This document shows positions 1-10,489 of a DNA stretch of 64,000 nt, piece by piece. The number at the start of each line of letters is the position of its first letter. Position 1 is the first letter of the stretch. The notes under the pieces are model-generated. The model had not been told where the DNA came from. It saw only the letters and a list, made by a program, of their open reading frames with translations, and did no database searches. Origin of the DNA: an uncultured Clostridia bacterium (GTDB lineage Bacteria > Bacillota > Clostridia > HGM11514); the NCBI GenBank assembly GCA_934464705.1, contig CAKSKB010000004.1, positions 90,632 through 154,631 of the forward strand, in the 5' to 3' direction. The position numbers and the translations under genes are program-made.

Positions 1-1
1 T

Positions 2-1828
2 CCCGGTTTGTGCAGCGTTTTATATAAAAATCTTAATATCAATGAACTTGATCCGTTCGACTGCGGCGAAGGCTACACACCGTTTGCCGATGAAAACGGC
101 ATGGTTCCGGCAGTTATAACCGAATTTCATTTCACCTCCGAGCACGAAGACTGGAACACGCTTCATCTCGGAATACCGACCTCACTTTGCGACCCTGTCA
201 AAGACGATTTGTATATTGTGGTTGACAAAACGCATTTCAGGCTTGTATACGGCGGAAAGGTCGTAAATTACAACCTCATTTACGGAAAGCTTTCAGAGCC
301 CGAAAACAGCAGTATTTTCTGCAATTACGATTATGCCGAAAGCGTCGGATATTCAAATGACATAAATTCAGCCAAGCTTTTTACCGAAAAACGAAGGCTC
401 AATAAACCGCTTAACTACTACACTCCGTTCGGGCATAACACATTCATAGGCGACATCGTCAATTTTTATCATGACGGCATATATCATATGCTTTATATGC
501 CCGATACGCACCACCATCAAAACCGTTGGAGCTGCGGAGGGCACCACTTTGAGCATATGATAACGAAGGATTTTATAACCTGGGAAGATGTCGGCGCAGT
601 AACGGACATAGAAGAGCAGTGGCAATCGGTCGGCACGGGAACGCTCTTTTATCACGGCGGAAAATACTATTCGATCTACGGACTTCACACCGACAGAATG
701 ATAGCAAAAGACAGGCTTTATCCGCCTGTAGGCTGCGAAAAATCCGAAATTATACCGTTTGAGGATATTTTCAAAAGCGGAAAATACCCGTTCGGCGCAA
801 CATATGCCGAAAGCTGCGACGGAATACACTTTACCCCGAGCAACAAAATTTGCGCGCCCGTAACGAACCCGAGCGTGTATGAAGAAAACGGCAGACTTGT
901 TATGTATTCGGGTGATAACATATGGGAAAGCGAAGGAATGGACAAGCCGTGGAAAATCATAAAAAGCGGATTTCCGCCCTGCGGTCACGGCACGAAAATG
1001 CTGAACACAGGGGAATGTCCGTCGTTTTTTGAATGGAACGGATACAAATACCTGATTATGGGCGTTACGGGCTTTTGGAGAACCGAAAAAGATTCGGACG
1101 AGTATATCGATTATGCCGCAAAAGGATATGATATTTACGAAGGACTTTCAGTCCCTATGGCGGTAAAAACCGATGACGGAAGGGTCATAATGGCAGGCTG
1201 GCTCGGCGGAGCCGGGTGGGGTTCATGCGTGGTTCACCGTGAGCTTGTGCAGTTAGAAGGCGGAAATCTCGGGACAAAATGGCTGCCGGAGCTTTTCCCG
1301 AAAACCGAATATTTATGCGATATTGAAGGGCTGACCGCAGAAATAACGCCGAAAACAAGTTATTATCTTGATATTAAGCTTGAAAGAAACGGCTCCGATT
1401 TCTTTGCGGTAAGATTCTCCGACGGCGAAAGCGAGGTTGAACTTAAGCTTAATTTCAAAGACCATTCAGCACAGTATTCAACAGCGGAAAACACAAATAT
1501 CTGCGAAGATATTCCGCCGCTGTACAAAACCGTAAAAGATATTAAGGATGACGAAAATTTCAGGTCGTTCGGCTTTTCGCTTCCCGGAAAAACACCGGCA
1601 AAATGCGGAGATTTCAGTATTCCCCATGTTGATTTCGGAGGTAATGAAATTTCTGTTAAGATTATACTTTATTTCAGCGAAAAAATCAATTCCACGATAG
1701 CAGACGCCGAAATCAATCAAAACCGAACGATTATTTCAAACAGGGTAGGATTTTTCCCGAAGCGGATTAAGTTTCTGCCGGGCAAATCAAAAATAATCGG
1801 TGCTTCACTCTGCAAAGTTAATGATTAA
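2..1828 (+). CDS. GH32-like glycosidase (5' end outside window)
   Basis: The reading frame is open to the left edge, so the true start probably lies upstream; a TTG at 8 is the first possible start inside the window. Two GH32 (beta-fructosidase) signatures are visible. One is FIGDIVNFYHDG near residue 148, where the D aligns with the nucleophile of the family's NDPNG block. The other is GECPSFFEWNG near residue 337, matching the ECPDLF block that holds the acid/base Glu. A beta-sandwich-like tail follows. No signal peptide can be judged because the N-terminus is missing. GH32 enzymes hydrolyse fructans or sucrose, but relatives act on other sugars, so the substrate is not assigned. The gene converges on an AraC-family regulator and they share a bidirectional terminator. 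Confidence 0.75.
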   Translation, partial: PGLCSVLYKNLNINELDPFDCGEGYTPFADENGMVPAVITEFHFTSEHEDWNTLHLGIPTSLCDPVKDDLYIVVDKTHFRLVYGGKVVNYNLIYGKLSEPENSSIFCNYDYAESVGYSNDINSAKLFTEKRRLNKPLNYYTPFGHNTFIGDIVNFYHDGIYHMLYMPDTHHHQNRWSCGGHHFEHMITKDFITWEDVGAVTDIEEQWQSVGTGTLFYHGGKYYSIYGLHTDRMIAKDRLYPPVGCEKSEIIPFEDIFKSGKYPFGATYAESCDGIHFTPSNKICAPVTNPSVYEENGRLVMYSGDNIWESEGMDKPWKIIKSGFPPCGHGTKMLNTGECPSFFEWNGYKYLIMGVTGFWRTEKDSDEYIDYAAKGYDIYEGLSVPMAVKTDDGRVIMAGWLGGAGWGSCVVHRELVQLEGGNLGTKWLPELFPKTEYLCDIEGLTAEITPKTSYYLDIKLERNGSDFFAVRFSDGESEVELKLNFKDHSAQYSTAENTNICEDIPPLYKTVKDIKDDENFRSFGFSLPGKTPAKCGDFSIPHVDFGGNEISVKIILYFSEKINSTIADAEINQNRTIISNRVGFFPKRIKFLPGKSKIIGASLCKVND

Positions 1829-1831
1829 AAA

Positions 1832-1866
1832 CCGTGCGGAAAGTAGCTTTTCCGCACGGCTTTTTT
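1832..1866. terminator. Bidirectional intrinsic terminator
   Basis: An 11-bp perfect stem (ccgtgcggaaa / tttccgcacgg, 1832-1842 with 1849-1859) has a T run on both sides. It can end the GH32 gene on + and the AraC gene on -. Confidence 0.85.
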
Positions 1867-2755
1867 ACACCTCAACCGCATCAAACTGAACTTTATTTTT
1901 GCAGTTCGCTTTATACGCCCTTATAAACGAGGGCTTTATTCCGAGATATTTTTTGAACATCTTATAAAAATGAGTCTTATTTGTAAATCCTGCCAACTGG
2001 CTTACTTCAAATATCGAAAGGTCGGTTGTCATAAGAATATACACGGCGTTGTTAACCCTCTTTTTAAGAAGATATTCCGAAAAATTCGAGCCAAAATGCG
2101 CTTTCAGCAGCTTACTCAAATAATCCTGAGAATAATTGCACATTTCGCTCATATGCTTAAGTGTTATTTTTTCGCCGCTGTGCTTATCGATATACTCGAT
2201 AACACGCTGAAGTTCGGGCGGTATTTCAGCCGATTTCTTAAGAAATTCTTCAGTCACAAGCTTGCGGCACATATATATCAGCAGATTTGCGATATCGTTT
2301 TTTATTATAGTTTCAAAACCCTGATTCCGATCGTGATTTTCCTCCATCATCTTGAAAATCAGATGTTCGATGTCAGCACACGCCTTTCCCTCAAAATACG
2401 CCATTTGGGTGTTGTTCACCTTTTTCACATCTGAAAATTCGGGAAGACTGAAAACAGCGTCAAGGCTTTTTTCACCCCTGATCGTTTCGGAAAAATACTC
2501 CGGCTTTATCAAAAAGTTTACATATGACATATTTTCGAGTGCGGTAAAGCTGTGCACCTGTCCGTAGTCGATATAAAGCAGACATCCCTTTTTAAGCATA
2601 TATTTAACGCCGTCAACATGATGAATGCCGCTTCCGGAAAACACATAAACAAGCTCAATATAGTCATGTATATGCTCCGCATCGTCATGCGAATATGAAT
2701 TAAACAAAATCGGAAGCTTCTCTGTAGACGACTCCGATATATGAAACATTTTCAA
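1865..2755 (-). CDS. AraC-family transcriptional regulator
   Basis: A 296-residue regulator with a cupin-type sensor domain in roughly residues 10-150 (the DAEHIHDYIELVYVFSG and GCLLYIDYGQVHSF stretches). A C-terminal double helix-turn-helix spans about residues 185-285 and includes the diagnostic HFYKMFKKYLGIKPS block. Such proteins usually activate nearby carbohydrate genes on binding a sugar; the convergent GH32-like gene is a plausible target but this is inference. The listed start is TTG, five bases after a GGTGAGG ribosome binding site. An ATG two codons later (2749) is an equally reasonable start. Confidence 0.9.
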   Translation of the reverse strand: MKMFHISESSTEKLPILFNSYSHDDAEHIHDYIELVYVFSGSGIHHVDGVKYMLKKGCLLYIDYGQVHSFTALENMSYVNFLIKPEYFSETIRGEKSLDAVFSLPEFSDVKKVNNTQMAYFEGKACADIEHLIFKMMEENHDRNQGFETIIKNDIANLLIYMCRKLVTEEFLKKSAEIPPELQRVIEYIDKHSGEKITLKHMSEMCNYSQDYLSKLLKAHFGSNFSEYLLKKRVNNAVYILMTTDLSIFEVSQLAGFTNKTHFYKMFKKYLGIKPSFIRAYKANCKNKVQFDAVEV

Positions 2756-2798
2756 CTTTACCTCACCGACCCCTCTTAAATATTTTACTTATAATTAT

Positions 2799-2827
2799 AT
2801 TATAGCACATAAAACTCTTTATTTCAA
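2799..2827 (-). promoter_or_regulatory. Sigma-A type promoter of the AraC gene
   Basis: On the minus strand TTGAAA (2827-2822), 17 bases, then TATAAT (2804-2799), about 45 bp before the start codon. Confidence 0.75.
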
Positions 2828-2847
2828 GAAATTTTAATCTTTTAAAA

Positions 2848-2877
2848 CTCAAGGGTGCACGGAAACACCGCACACCC
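2848..2877 (-). terminator. Possible weak terminator after the giant SLH gene
   Basis: A 10-bp stem with two G-U pairs (2853-2862 with 2868-2877) follows the stop codon, but only a short T stretch comes after it. Confidence 0.4.
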
Positions 2878-2916
2878 ATGAGAATATTAAAATAAGGAGA
2901 GTGAAAAACGATAATT

Positions 2917-5900
2917 TTATTTATCAAGCAACCTCTTAACGATACTTGCTGCCTGTGCACGGGTTGCGTTGGCCTCAGGTGCGAATGTACCGTCGCCCAT
3001 GCCCGAGATTAAGCCGACAGATGAAGCCGTGTCAACCGCCGCTTTTGCCCAGTCCGCAATTTTGGCTTTATCGGTGAATTTATCGATTCCGCCGTTTGCG
3101 CCCTTGCCTTCAAGATAGGAGTATGCATTTACGATTATTACCGCCATTTCCTGTCTTGTGATGTTATCGTTCGGTCTGAAATAGCCGTCATATCCGGAGA
3201 TTATACCGGCTTCCGAGCAAGCGCCCACATAAGGAGCAAACCATTCATCGTTTACATCTTTGTAGTCAGCCTTCTTATCGGTGAGTTTAAGTGCTCTTGC
3301 GATAATTGCGGCAAATTCCGCTCTTGTGATGTTGCGGTCGGGGTCAAAGAGTGTATCGGATACACCCGAAACGATGCCGGCTTTATTCATAGCAAGAACA
3401 TCTGCTGCCGCCCAGTGATTCACCATATCCGTAAACGGATTGGAAATGCTCGGGTTTGTGGTATCATTTGAGTAGAAACCGCCGTTTCCGGTTGCGGTCG
3501 AGCCGCCCTTATTCACGGTCGAGGGCTTTGTTGTTCCGCTGCCGTTTCCTCCGCCGGGGGTTACCGGTGTTTCAGGTTCTTCAACAGTTGAACCGCCTGT
3601 TGTGAATGTTACGATTTCTGTCAGAATCTTAGTATAGATTACTGCGTCATTTCCGTCAGATTCTCTGTACATCGGCTCTGTTCCCGATTTATCGCTGATT
3701 GTCTTGTAGTTTCCGCCATCTGCAAGATATGCAAGCTTTTCGTCTTTCATACCCTTAAGCGTAAGCTTAATCCAGCCGTCGCTTGTAATGATTTTTTCTC
3801 CGCCCAAAGCGAATACCTTGCCGATTTTAAGGCCGCCGGCCTTGCCGGAAGGCGAAGATACGGTTGCGGGAAGCCTGAATGTGCCGTCCCAATCCGAACC
3901 GCTGAGTTTAGTGCCGGAAGGAATATTCATCGAAATTCCGCTTGATGTGCTGTCAATTTCGGGGAGAGCCTTGCCTGCACCCTTAACCTCTGCCTTTACT
4001 CCGTCCGCAACGGTGAATGTTGACTTGTCGACATAGTAGTTGAGGTCTACGCTGCCGTCCTCTGTGAAGTTCTTGGTTGTAACGGCCGTCTTTCTGAATG
4101 CCGCAATTGCGTCGCCGAGAGCATATGCTGCACGGTCAACTTCGTGTTCTGCAGTCTTTTCGTCATCATAAACTGCCTTTGCGCTGTCATAAGCCGCTTT
4201 AAGCTTTGCGATATCACTTGCGCTGTACTGGTTATAATCCGTACCTGCCTGTGCGGAAGCGAGAATTGTTTCGGCTTCGTCGAGTGCAGCTTTAAGCGCA
4301 GTTTTATCTACATTAGCACCGGAAAGCGTGATTTCGGTATTGGTTGCGGCGATTGCGGAGAAGTGACCTTCTCTCGAAACAAATTCCGAAATTGCCCTCT
4401 GCTCATCGAATATCGTTTCGCCGTCAATCGTAAGAACAACTCTTATAGTTGTTCCGTTAACATCGTACATACCGAAGGTTATGCCGTAAGTCTTATCGTT
4501 TTCGATGTAATTGCCCGGCTTTGCGACAAATGTTCCGTCCGCAGCACTAGGACTGTTTACACCGTCATAGAACTGGAGTTCAAGCTGGCTCGGCTTGCAA
4601 ACCACAAGCACGCCCGAGTTGCCGCTCCAGGGCATAGCGGACGGGTCCGCCAGGCCGATTGCAAAGCCGCCCCAGTCATCATCATTGACAGATGACTGTT
4701 TATAACGGAAGGCAAATTCCGTATTCTTGAACTTTTCACCGGTATAAGCCGCAAGACCGTAACCCGAATGCATATGCAGCGTATCTCCGGTAAATTCATA
4801 CTTAACATCGTTCTTCATAATCTGCCAGCTGTCCTCGCCCGCGGTTATGAAAGGCTTGATGTTAACGCGCGTAACATTTGCCGAAACATTTGCGCTCTTC
4901 TTGAAACGCTTGAATGCGCTTTCGAGAGCCTTATACTGTTCATCAATCTGATACTGCGTTGCGTTCTGGCTTGAAAGAACTTCCGCCGTCTTATCGAGAG
5001 CCTCCTTCATGAGGTCAGCCTCGGACTTAGGATACTGTCCCTCGCCGTCACCGATTTCAACGCCGTTATAGAATGTTTTCGCTTCATCGTTAAGTTCATA
5101 AAGTGCATCTTTGTCAACATCGCCGGCAGGCTCAATGTAAAGGGGTTCAGCCCAAACACTTTCGCCTGTTGCGCCGTTTTCGTCAACCGGTGTAACTTTG
5201 CATCTGATATACTTACCCTCGCACTCGGGGGTAACGGTAAATTCGCTTGTACCTGTATTATCCGAAACCTTCTTGAAGTTGAGGTAGAAGTCCTCATCTG
5301 CGGTATCGGTAATATAGTAGTTTGCGTGTGTTGTGCCGTTCTTGTGACCGTCGGGGCTTGCAAACTTGAAGTTCGCTTTGAGCTCCTTGCCCTTCTTCGG
5401 AACGCCCGAAACGGAAACATCGGAAACAGTCGGTTTTGCATCGCCCGGAATGAGTGTTTTTCCTTCGTATTCAAAGGACTTCAAACCGATTTCGGACTGG
5501 TCGATATTTGTAAATCCGGGAACCTTAGCCAAAACATCGGGCTTTAAGTTATAGTTTCCGCCTGCGTAATCCACAAACAAATCACGGTTGTCGGTACCCT
5601 TTTTCTTAGTCATGATAAGGTTTGTCGGGAAGCCCGTAAGAGCCGGCTCATCGGCAGCCCACGGTGTACCGAATCTGTAGATATAGTAGCAGTCGTCAAA
5701 CTCGTGTATCCAGCTTACACTGTGCGGATCGGAGTTTGTGTAAATCATAACATTATTGGAAAGCGTTGTGTTTGTGCGTGTACCCTTTCCGTCATGGAAT
5801 TCCTTAATCCACGGCCATCTCTTGGTCCAGGTTTCATTCTCCCAGACCTTTGCAAGAGTTGTGGGAGCGTCCGCACCCCATGTACCTTCTCTTGCGAGTC

Positions 5901-8900
5901 TGTTTACATAATCCGTCCATTCATCGCCCCAGTCATACTGATAGAACAGTGACGGAAGGTCGATAACAAGATTTGCATTGAACACATTGCCCTGTCCCTG
6001 ATTTACCTTGAATGCTTCCGTGTTGACGCCGGACATTCCCGGTCCTACGATATTATGTTCAACGGTCGTGCAGCTTACATAGTCATCCACGAAAACAGCG
6101 GAAGCCGAGAAGCCGTAAGCGCTGTAGTTGCACGAATTGTTGTGGAAATAGTTGTAACGAATCGTGTTGTCAAGCGCACGCATATCGCGGCCGCCGTAGA
6201 TAACGCCGAGGTCAACACCGTTTTGGAGACAATCATGGAAATCGTTATACTCGATTATCGTGTCAACCGACGTTCTGTCGTTTCCTGCAAGTGCAAAAGC
6301 GATTGCCATAAGAGGTGTGTTGTAAAATTCGTTATGGTCGATTCTGGTTCCGACGCCTCTCGTATTAACCGCCGGAATATTGAATTCCTGAAGCTTGTTT
6401 GTATCGTGAATTACATTGTTTGTAATGCGGTTTCCGCCCGGTTTCAAAGTTTCGGGGTCGCCGCCGTACATATAAATTGCTTCGTTTCCGGTGTGATTTA
6501 CAACGCTGTTCTTGATTGTTACATTGTAAGCACCGTCAACATTTACAGCGTAATCAACAGAGTTGTTAACAACGCAGTTATTGATTGTGATATTTTCAAC
6601 ATCGGTAAGCGAAAGAACATATTTTTTCGAGGTTGTCATTCTGATACCCTCAATATTGATGTTCTTTGCACCGCTTACGGAAATTGCGGAAGACGCCTTT
6701 GTTGTTACGAAAAGCTTTGAATTTTCGTTTGTACCCTCAAACGGATAAATGTAAAGCTTTCCGCTTGATTTGTCGTAATACCATTCGCCGGGTTCGTCCA
6801 GTGCTTCAAATGAGTTGAACACGCAAATCGGCTTGCCCTTGTCTGCGCTTGCGCCGTAAAATGCGCCGCTCGTACCGTTGATTACATTGTTATCACGGTC
6901 CATTGAGGCAGTGAATGCATTTGCACACCAGCCGTATGCGATGTAACCGTAGTAAACAAAATCTTCGGGTCTGTATGTGAACTTAAACAGCTCATCATCA
7001 TAAACTTTAAGTTCGGGTTTTGCATTTGTGCTTGTATCAATCTTTGCTGCGTCTGCCTTCATCCAGTCTTCGATAACGGGGGAGTTCGGGTAACGCGAAA
7101 GGCTCATAGGCTGATTATCAAGCATCATCATAGGTGCGCTGATTGCAAATGTTGCATTTGCGGGGACAACATCTATCGGGTCAAGCCCGATATCCTTTGC
7201 GTTTGCAACATAAATTTTATCCTTGACATCATCTTTGAGATAATCCTTCATATCACCGGTGAGGGGGTTGAAGTCGGAGAAGTTATAAACATCGTTTGTT
7301 GTGAGAACAACTTCCTCACCGTTATACGCTTTATAAGTAATCGGATGTTCTTCGCTTCCACTATCCTGCGATTCAAGCGTGAAGGTCTTTGAAAGCTGAT
7401 AGAGTCCGCCTCTTATATATACGGTAATCGGGATTGTTTTATCCTTAATCTTTCTTATCTGCGCCTTTGCTTTGTCGAGAGTCTTGAAAGGAGCGTCAAT
7501 CGTACCCTTGTTTGTATCATTGCCGTCATTGGAAACATAGTATTTAAGTTCTTTAACGGTCGGGTCAAGACCTGTTCCGATAAGCACGGGCTGACCCATA
7601 ACTTCACCGGTCTTGGAAATTGCGATTACATAGTAAGAGCCGTCTTTTGCGTCAGACGAAACGCTTACCGTTGCTTCGCCTGTCTTTCCGGGTGTTACGG
7701 TGATACCGCTGTCGGTAAGGATTTCGGTTCTGTCCTCGTTTGTAACAACATACTTAAACTTCTGTTCAAAGCCGTCCGTTGTACCAGCCTGGTTGAGAAG
7801 CTTCGTATAAATCGTTTTTGAAGAGCCTTTTTCGATAGATGTATCGCTGTCTGCAAAAGCGTTTATAAGCTCTTTTGCACCAAGTTTTGCAACATAAAGA
7901 TTTGAAGCGAGCATTTCCTCCATGTCACCCGTCATGGTCGTGGGATAACCGAAGGTAATACCGTAGTCTGTACCGAGCAAGGCACTGTAATCATCCGGAA
8001 TTGTAATAATACCCACAAAACGCTTCCACTGATCGGTAACTTCCATACCGTCTTCGCCGTAGGTGTCGGTAAATGCATTGTAAGCATAACCTCCGCCATT
8101 AATAAAGCCCATATTAAAGCGAGTTTTGGTTCCGGGGTTTTTAGTTTTTGCATAAACGCTTACAAGCAGCTTGTCGCCGCCCTTAATGTCGGTCGGTGTA
8201 TAATAAGTTCTTGAAACGGAAGCGTCTTTGGCAACCAAAAAGCCTTCGATTCCAAGAGCTTTATTGACCTTTTTATTACTGAAGTTACCGAAATAAAGAA
8301 TATTTCTTGTCTTCCCGTCATAATCAACGATGTTTGCTGCCTGTAACGCCTCAAACGAATTGGTGTTTCTGCCGCCTGTGTCCGCCCATGACCAAAGCAT
8401 GTAGCAGTCTTCGTTTCCGGCAGTATTTTTGATAAGGTTTTCGGGAGCTCTTGCAGAAGATGTCTGCTCTGCATAATCGGAATAATAGTCCTCCGTAAGG
8501 TCAACATCGGGGAATTCCGAACCCACGCTGAGCTTTACGCCCTTAACCATCTTTTTATTTTCGTTTGAAACGGCTACTATATAGTAAACGCCGCTCTTTG
8601 CGTCCTCTGCGGCGGTAACCGTACCGTCAGCGGAAACGGTAATGCCTGCATCGGAAACAACTTCCGTTCTGTCCGCATTTGTTACATAATATGTAACCTC
8701 CTGCGAAACGCCGTCGGTTGCATCGCACTGATTAAGAATTTTGGTGCTTACCTTAGCGGTTTCGCCCTTCATAAGCACAGGTGAATCAATCTCGGATTTA
8801 ATATCGATTGCCTTAACCCTTGCAATGAACGGGTTAGAAACGAGCATTTCCTCCATATTATCTGTCATGGTTGTGGGGTAACCGAAGGTAATGCCGTAGT

Positions 8901-10437
8901 TTGTACCGATAAGGACATTGTAATCGTCCGGAATTGTAATAATACCCGTAAACCGCTTCCATTCATCGGTTACTTCCATACCGTCTTCGCCGTAGGTGTC
9001 GGTAAATGCATTGTAAGCATAACCTCCGCCATTAACAAAGCCCATATTAAAGCGAGTTTTGGTTCCGGGGTTTTTAGTTTTTGCATAAACGCTTACAAGC
9101 AGCTTGTCGCCGCCCTTAATGTCAGTCGGTGTGTAATATGTTCTGGCTGCTGCGTCTTTTGCAAACAAAGCACCCTCAATTCCGAGAGCTGTATTAACCT
9201 TTTGGCTGCTGAAACCGCCGATATAAAGAATATTTCTTGTTTTGCCGTCAAAGTCTACAACTCCGCCAGCCTGGTAAATATCAAACGAGCCGCTGTTTCT
9301 GCCGCCAATATCCGCACCGGACCAAAGGAGATAGCAATCCTCGTTGCCCGATGTGTTTTTTATGAGGTTATCATCAGCTCTCATTGACGATGACTGCGCA
9401 ACATAAGTTCTTCCAAAATCTTTTTCGAGGTCGGCGGGCTTTCCGCTGTCAACGGTAAGAATTTTGCCCGAAACCATGGTATCGTTATAAACCGCAACGA
9501 TACCGTATTTTCCGTCTTCTGCGGAATCGGCAACGGTTATGCTGCCGTCAGCTGCCACGGTTATTCCGGAATCTGTAAGAACCTCTGTTCTCGCCTCATT
9601 TGTCACATAATATGTAACGCTCTGCGAAACGCCTTCCGTTGTGCCGAGCTGATTGAGAACTTCCGTTTTAACAGAAGCCGTTTCTCCCTGCTTTACGGAC
9701 TTTGAGGAAAGAGTTGTTTTGATGTCAACCGCTTTTGCTTTTGCAATATAGGGGTTGGAAACGAGCATTTCCTCCATTGTACCGCTCATGTTTCCGGGAT
9801 AACCCATAGTAAGGCAGTAATTTGTAGGTATAAGGCTTTCTGTATAACCCTCCGGGATGGTGATTATACCTTTGAACTGCTTCCATTCATCGGTAACCTC
9901 CATACCGTCTTTCCCGTATGTATCGGTATAAGCGTTATATTCATAATCGGCAACATTCTGGATAAAGCCCATATTGAAGCGTGTTTTTGCGCCTTCGTCC
10001 TTGGTCTTTACATAGATGCTTACAACAAGTTTATCGCCGTCTTTTATATCCGACGGTGCATAATAAACTCTTGCTTTACTTGCGTCAGTTTCCCTCGAAA
10101 AAAGAAGACCGTTTATTGCTCCGGAGGGAACCGGCGTCTTGTCGCTTACGACAAACTGAAGCATATTTCTTGTGTTTCCGTCGTAATCGACAACAGATGC
10201 CGCCTGAGTACAGTCAACGGAAGTGCAATTTCTTCCGCCGATATCTGCGCCCGACCAAAGCATATAGCATTCGCTTGGGTCATAGAGCAAATTGTCGTCA
10301 GCTATCTTCGTTGAACCCTGTTCAACATAGGTTTTCACAAAATCCTCGGACAAATCAGCCGAAGCCGAAACCGTTACTGCGGCAAGGCTTGTGACAATCA
10401 TTGTCAGCACAAGGAACAGTGTGACCAGTCGTTTCAT
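2917..10437 (-). CDS. Giant secreted SLH-anchored beta-helix protein
   Basis: 2506 residues. A signal peptide (about 1-27, ending ASA) is followed by three tandem ~310-residue modules at about 28-335, 336-645 and 646-960. Each module pairs a jelly-roll-like part (LWSGADIGGRN, TRFNMGF motifs) with an Ig-like part (VTYYVTN...TEVLTDSGITV). Next comes a right-handed parallel beta-helix starting at KYYVSNDGNDTNKG near 965, then Ig-like and concanavalin/LamG-like regions. Three SLH domains fill the last ~180 residues (FTDMVNHWA, YKDVNDEWFAPY, FTDKAKIADWA). SLH domains bind secondary cell-wall polymer, so the protein should sit on the surface. The beta-helix resembles polysaccharide-acting folds, possibly GH141-like, but no catalytic residue is proven. 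The start has a perfect AAGGAGG site. Paralogous to the beta-helix of the protein at 55857-60071. Confidence 0.92.
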   Translation of the reverse strand: MKRLVTLFLVLTMIVTSLAAVTVSASADLSEDFVKTYVEQGSTKIADDNLLYDPSECYMLWSGADIGGRNCTSVDCTQAASVVDYDGNTRNMLQFVVSDKTPVPSGAINGLLFSRETDASKARVYYAPSDIKDGDKLVVSIYVKTKDEGAKTRFNMGFIQNVADYEYNAYTDTYGKDGMEVTDEWKQFKGIITIPEGYTESLIPTNYCLTMGYPGNMSGTMEEMLVSNPYIAKAKAVDIKTTLSSKSVKQGETASVKTEVLNQLGTTEGVSQSVTYYVTNEARTEVLTDSGITVAADGSITVADSAEDGKYGIVAVYNDTMVSGKILTVDSGKPADLEKDFGRTYVAQSSSMRADDNLIKNTSGNEDCYLLWSGADIGGRNSGSFDIYQAGGVVDFDGKTRNILYIGGFSSQKVNTALGIEGALFAKDAAARTYYTPTDIKGGDKLLVSVYAKTKNPGTKTRFNMGFVNGGGYAYNAFTDTYGEDGMEVTDEWKRFTGIITIPDDYNVLIGTNYGITFGYPTTMTDNMEEMLVSNPFIARVKAIDIKSEIDSPVLMKGETAKVSTKILNQCDATDGVSQEVTYYVTNADRTEVVSDAGITVSADGTVTAAEDAKSGVYYIVAVSNENKKMVKGVKLSVGSEFPDVDLTEDYYSDYAEQTSSARAPENLIKNTAGNEDCYMLWSWADTGGRNTNSFEALQAANIVDYDGKTRNILYFGNFSNKKVNKALGIEGFLVAKDASVSRTYYTPTDIKGGDKLLVSVYAKTKNPGTKTRFNMGFINGGGYAYNAFTDTYGEDGMEVTDQWKRFVGIITIPDDYSALLGTDYGITFGYPTTMTGDMEEMLASNLYVAKLGAKELINAFADSDTSIEKGSSKTIYTKLLNQAGTTDGFEQKFKYVVTNEDRTEILTDSGITVTPGKTGEATVSVSSDAKDGSYYVIAISKTGEVMGQPVLIGTGLDPTVKELKYYVSNDGNDTNKGTIDAPFKTLDKAKAQIRKIKDKTIPITVYIRGGLYQLSKTFTLESQDSGSEEHPITYKAYNGEEVVLTTNDVYNFSDFNPLTGDMKDYLKDDVKDKIYVANAKDIGLDPIDVVPANATFAISAPMMMLDNQPMSLSRYPNSPVIEDWMKADAAKIDTSTNAKPELKVYDDELFKFTYRPEDFVYYGYIAYGWCANAFTASMDRDNNVINGTSGAFYGASADKGKPICVFNSFEALDEPGEWYYDKSSGKLYIYPFEGTNENSKLFVTTKASSAISVSGAKNINIEGIRMTTSKKYVLSLTDVENITINNCVVNNSVDYAVNVDGAYNVTIKNSVVNHTGNEAIYMYGGDPETLKPGGNRITNNVIHDTNKLQEFNIPAVNTRGVGTRIDHNEFYNTPLMAIAFALAGNDRTSVDTIIEYNDFHDCLQNGVDLGVIYGGRDMRALDNTIRYNYFHNNSCNYSAYGFSASAVFVDDYVSCTTVEHNIVGPGMSGVNTEAFKVNQGQGNVFNANLVIDLPSLFYQYDWGDEWTDYVNRLAREGTWGADAPTTLAKVWENETWTKRWPWIKEFHDGKGTRTNTTLSNNVMIYTNSDPHSVSWIHEFDDCYYIYRFGTPWAADEPALTGFPTNLIMTKKKGTDNRDLFVDYAGGNYNLKPDVLAKVPGFTNIDQSEIGLKSFEYEGKTLIPGDAKPTVSDVSVSGVPKKGKELKANFKFASPDGHKNGTTHANYYITDTADEDFYLNFKKVSDNTGTSEFTVTPECEGKYIRCKVTPVDENGATGESVWAEPLYIEPAGDVDKDALYELNDEAKTFYNGVEIGDGEGQYPKSEADLMKEALDKTAEVLSSQNATQYQIDEQYKALESAFKRFKKSANVSANVTRVNIKPFITAGEDSWQIMKNDVKYEFTGDTLHMHSGYGLAAYTGEKFKNTEFAFRYKQSSVNDDDWGGFAIGLADPSAMPWSGNSGVLVVCKPSQLELQFYDGVNSPSAADGTFVAKPGNYIENDKTYGITFGMYDVNGTTIRVVLTIDGETIFDEQRAISEFVSREGHFSAIAATNTEITLSGANVDKTALKAALDEAETILASAQAGTDYNQYSASDIAKLKAAYDSAKAVYDDEKTAEHEVDRAAYALGDAIAAFRKTAVTTKNFTEDGSVDLNYYVDKSTFTVADGVKAEVKGAGKALPEIDSTSSGISMNIPSGTKLSGSDWDGTFRLPATVSSPSGKAGGLKIGKVFALGGEKIITSDGWIKLTLKGMKDEKLAYLADGGNYKTISDKSGTEPMYRESDGNDAVIYTKILTEIVTFTTGGSTVEEPETPVTPGGGNGSGTTKPSTVNKGGSTATGNGGFYSNDTTNPSISNPFTDMVNHWAAADVLAMNKAGIVSGVSDTLFDPDRNITRAEFAAIIARALKLTDKKADYKDVNDEWFAPYVGACSEAGIISGYDGYFRPNDNITRQEMAVIIVNAYSYLEGKGANGGIDKFTDKAKIADWAKAAVDTASSVGLISGMGDGTFAPEANATRAQAASIVKRLLDK
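8041..8190. repeat. Near-identical segment, copy in module 3 of the giant SLH gene
   Basis: These 150 bases match 8974-9123 (module 2) with one mismatch by eye, whereas the DNA on either side of both copies is clearly more diverged. The offset is 933 bp, one module. Confidence 0.85.
8974..9123. repeat. Near-identical segment, copy in module 2 of the giant SLH gene
   Basis: Partner of 8041-8190. The equivalent stretch in module 1 (around 9900-10050) is much more diverged. Confidence 0.85.
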
Positions 10438-10480
10438 AAAACATTCCTCCTTAAAAATTTTTGAAACATTCTTTACATTA

Positions 10481-10489
10481 ATTATATCA
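10481..10489 (-). promoter_or_regulatory. Extended -10 promoter of the giant SLH gene
   Basis: TGATATAAT on the minus strand, about 45 bp upstream of the ATG, with no good -35 box. The rest of 10438-10667 is AT-rich and shows no gene. Confidence 0.55.
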
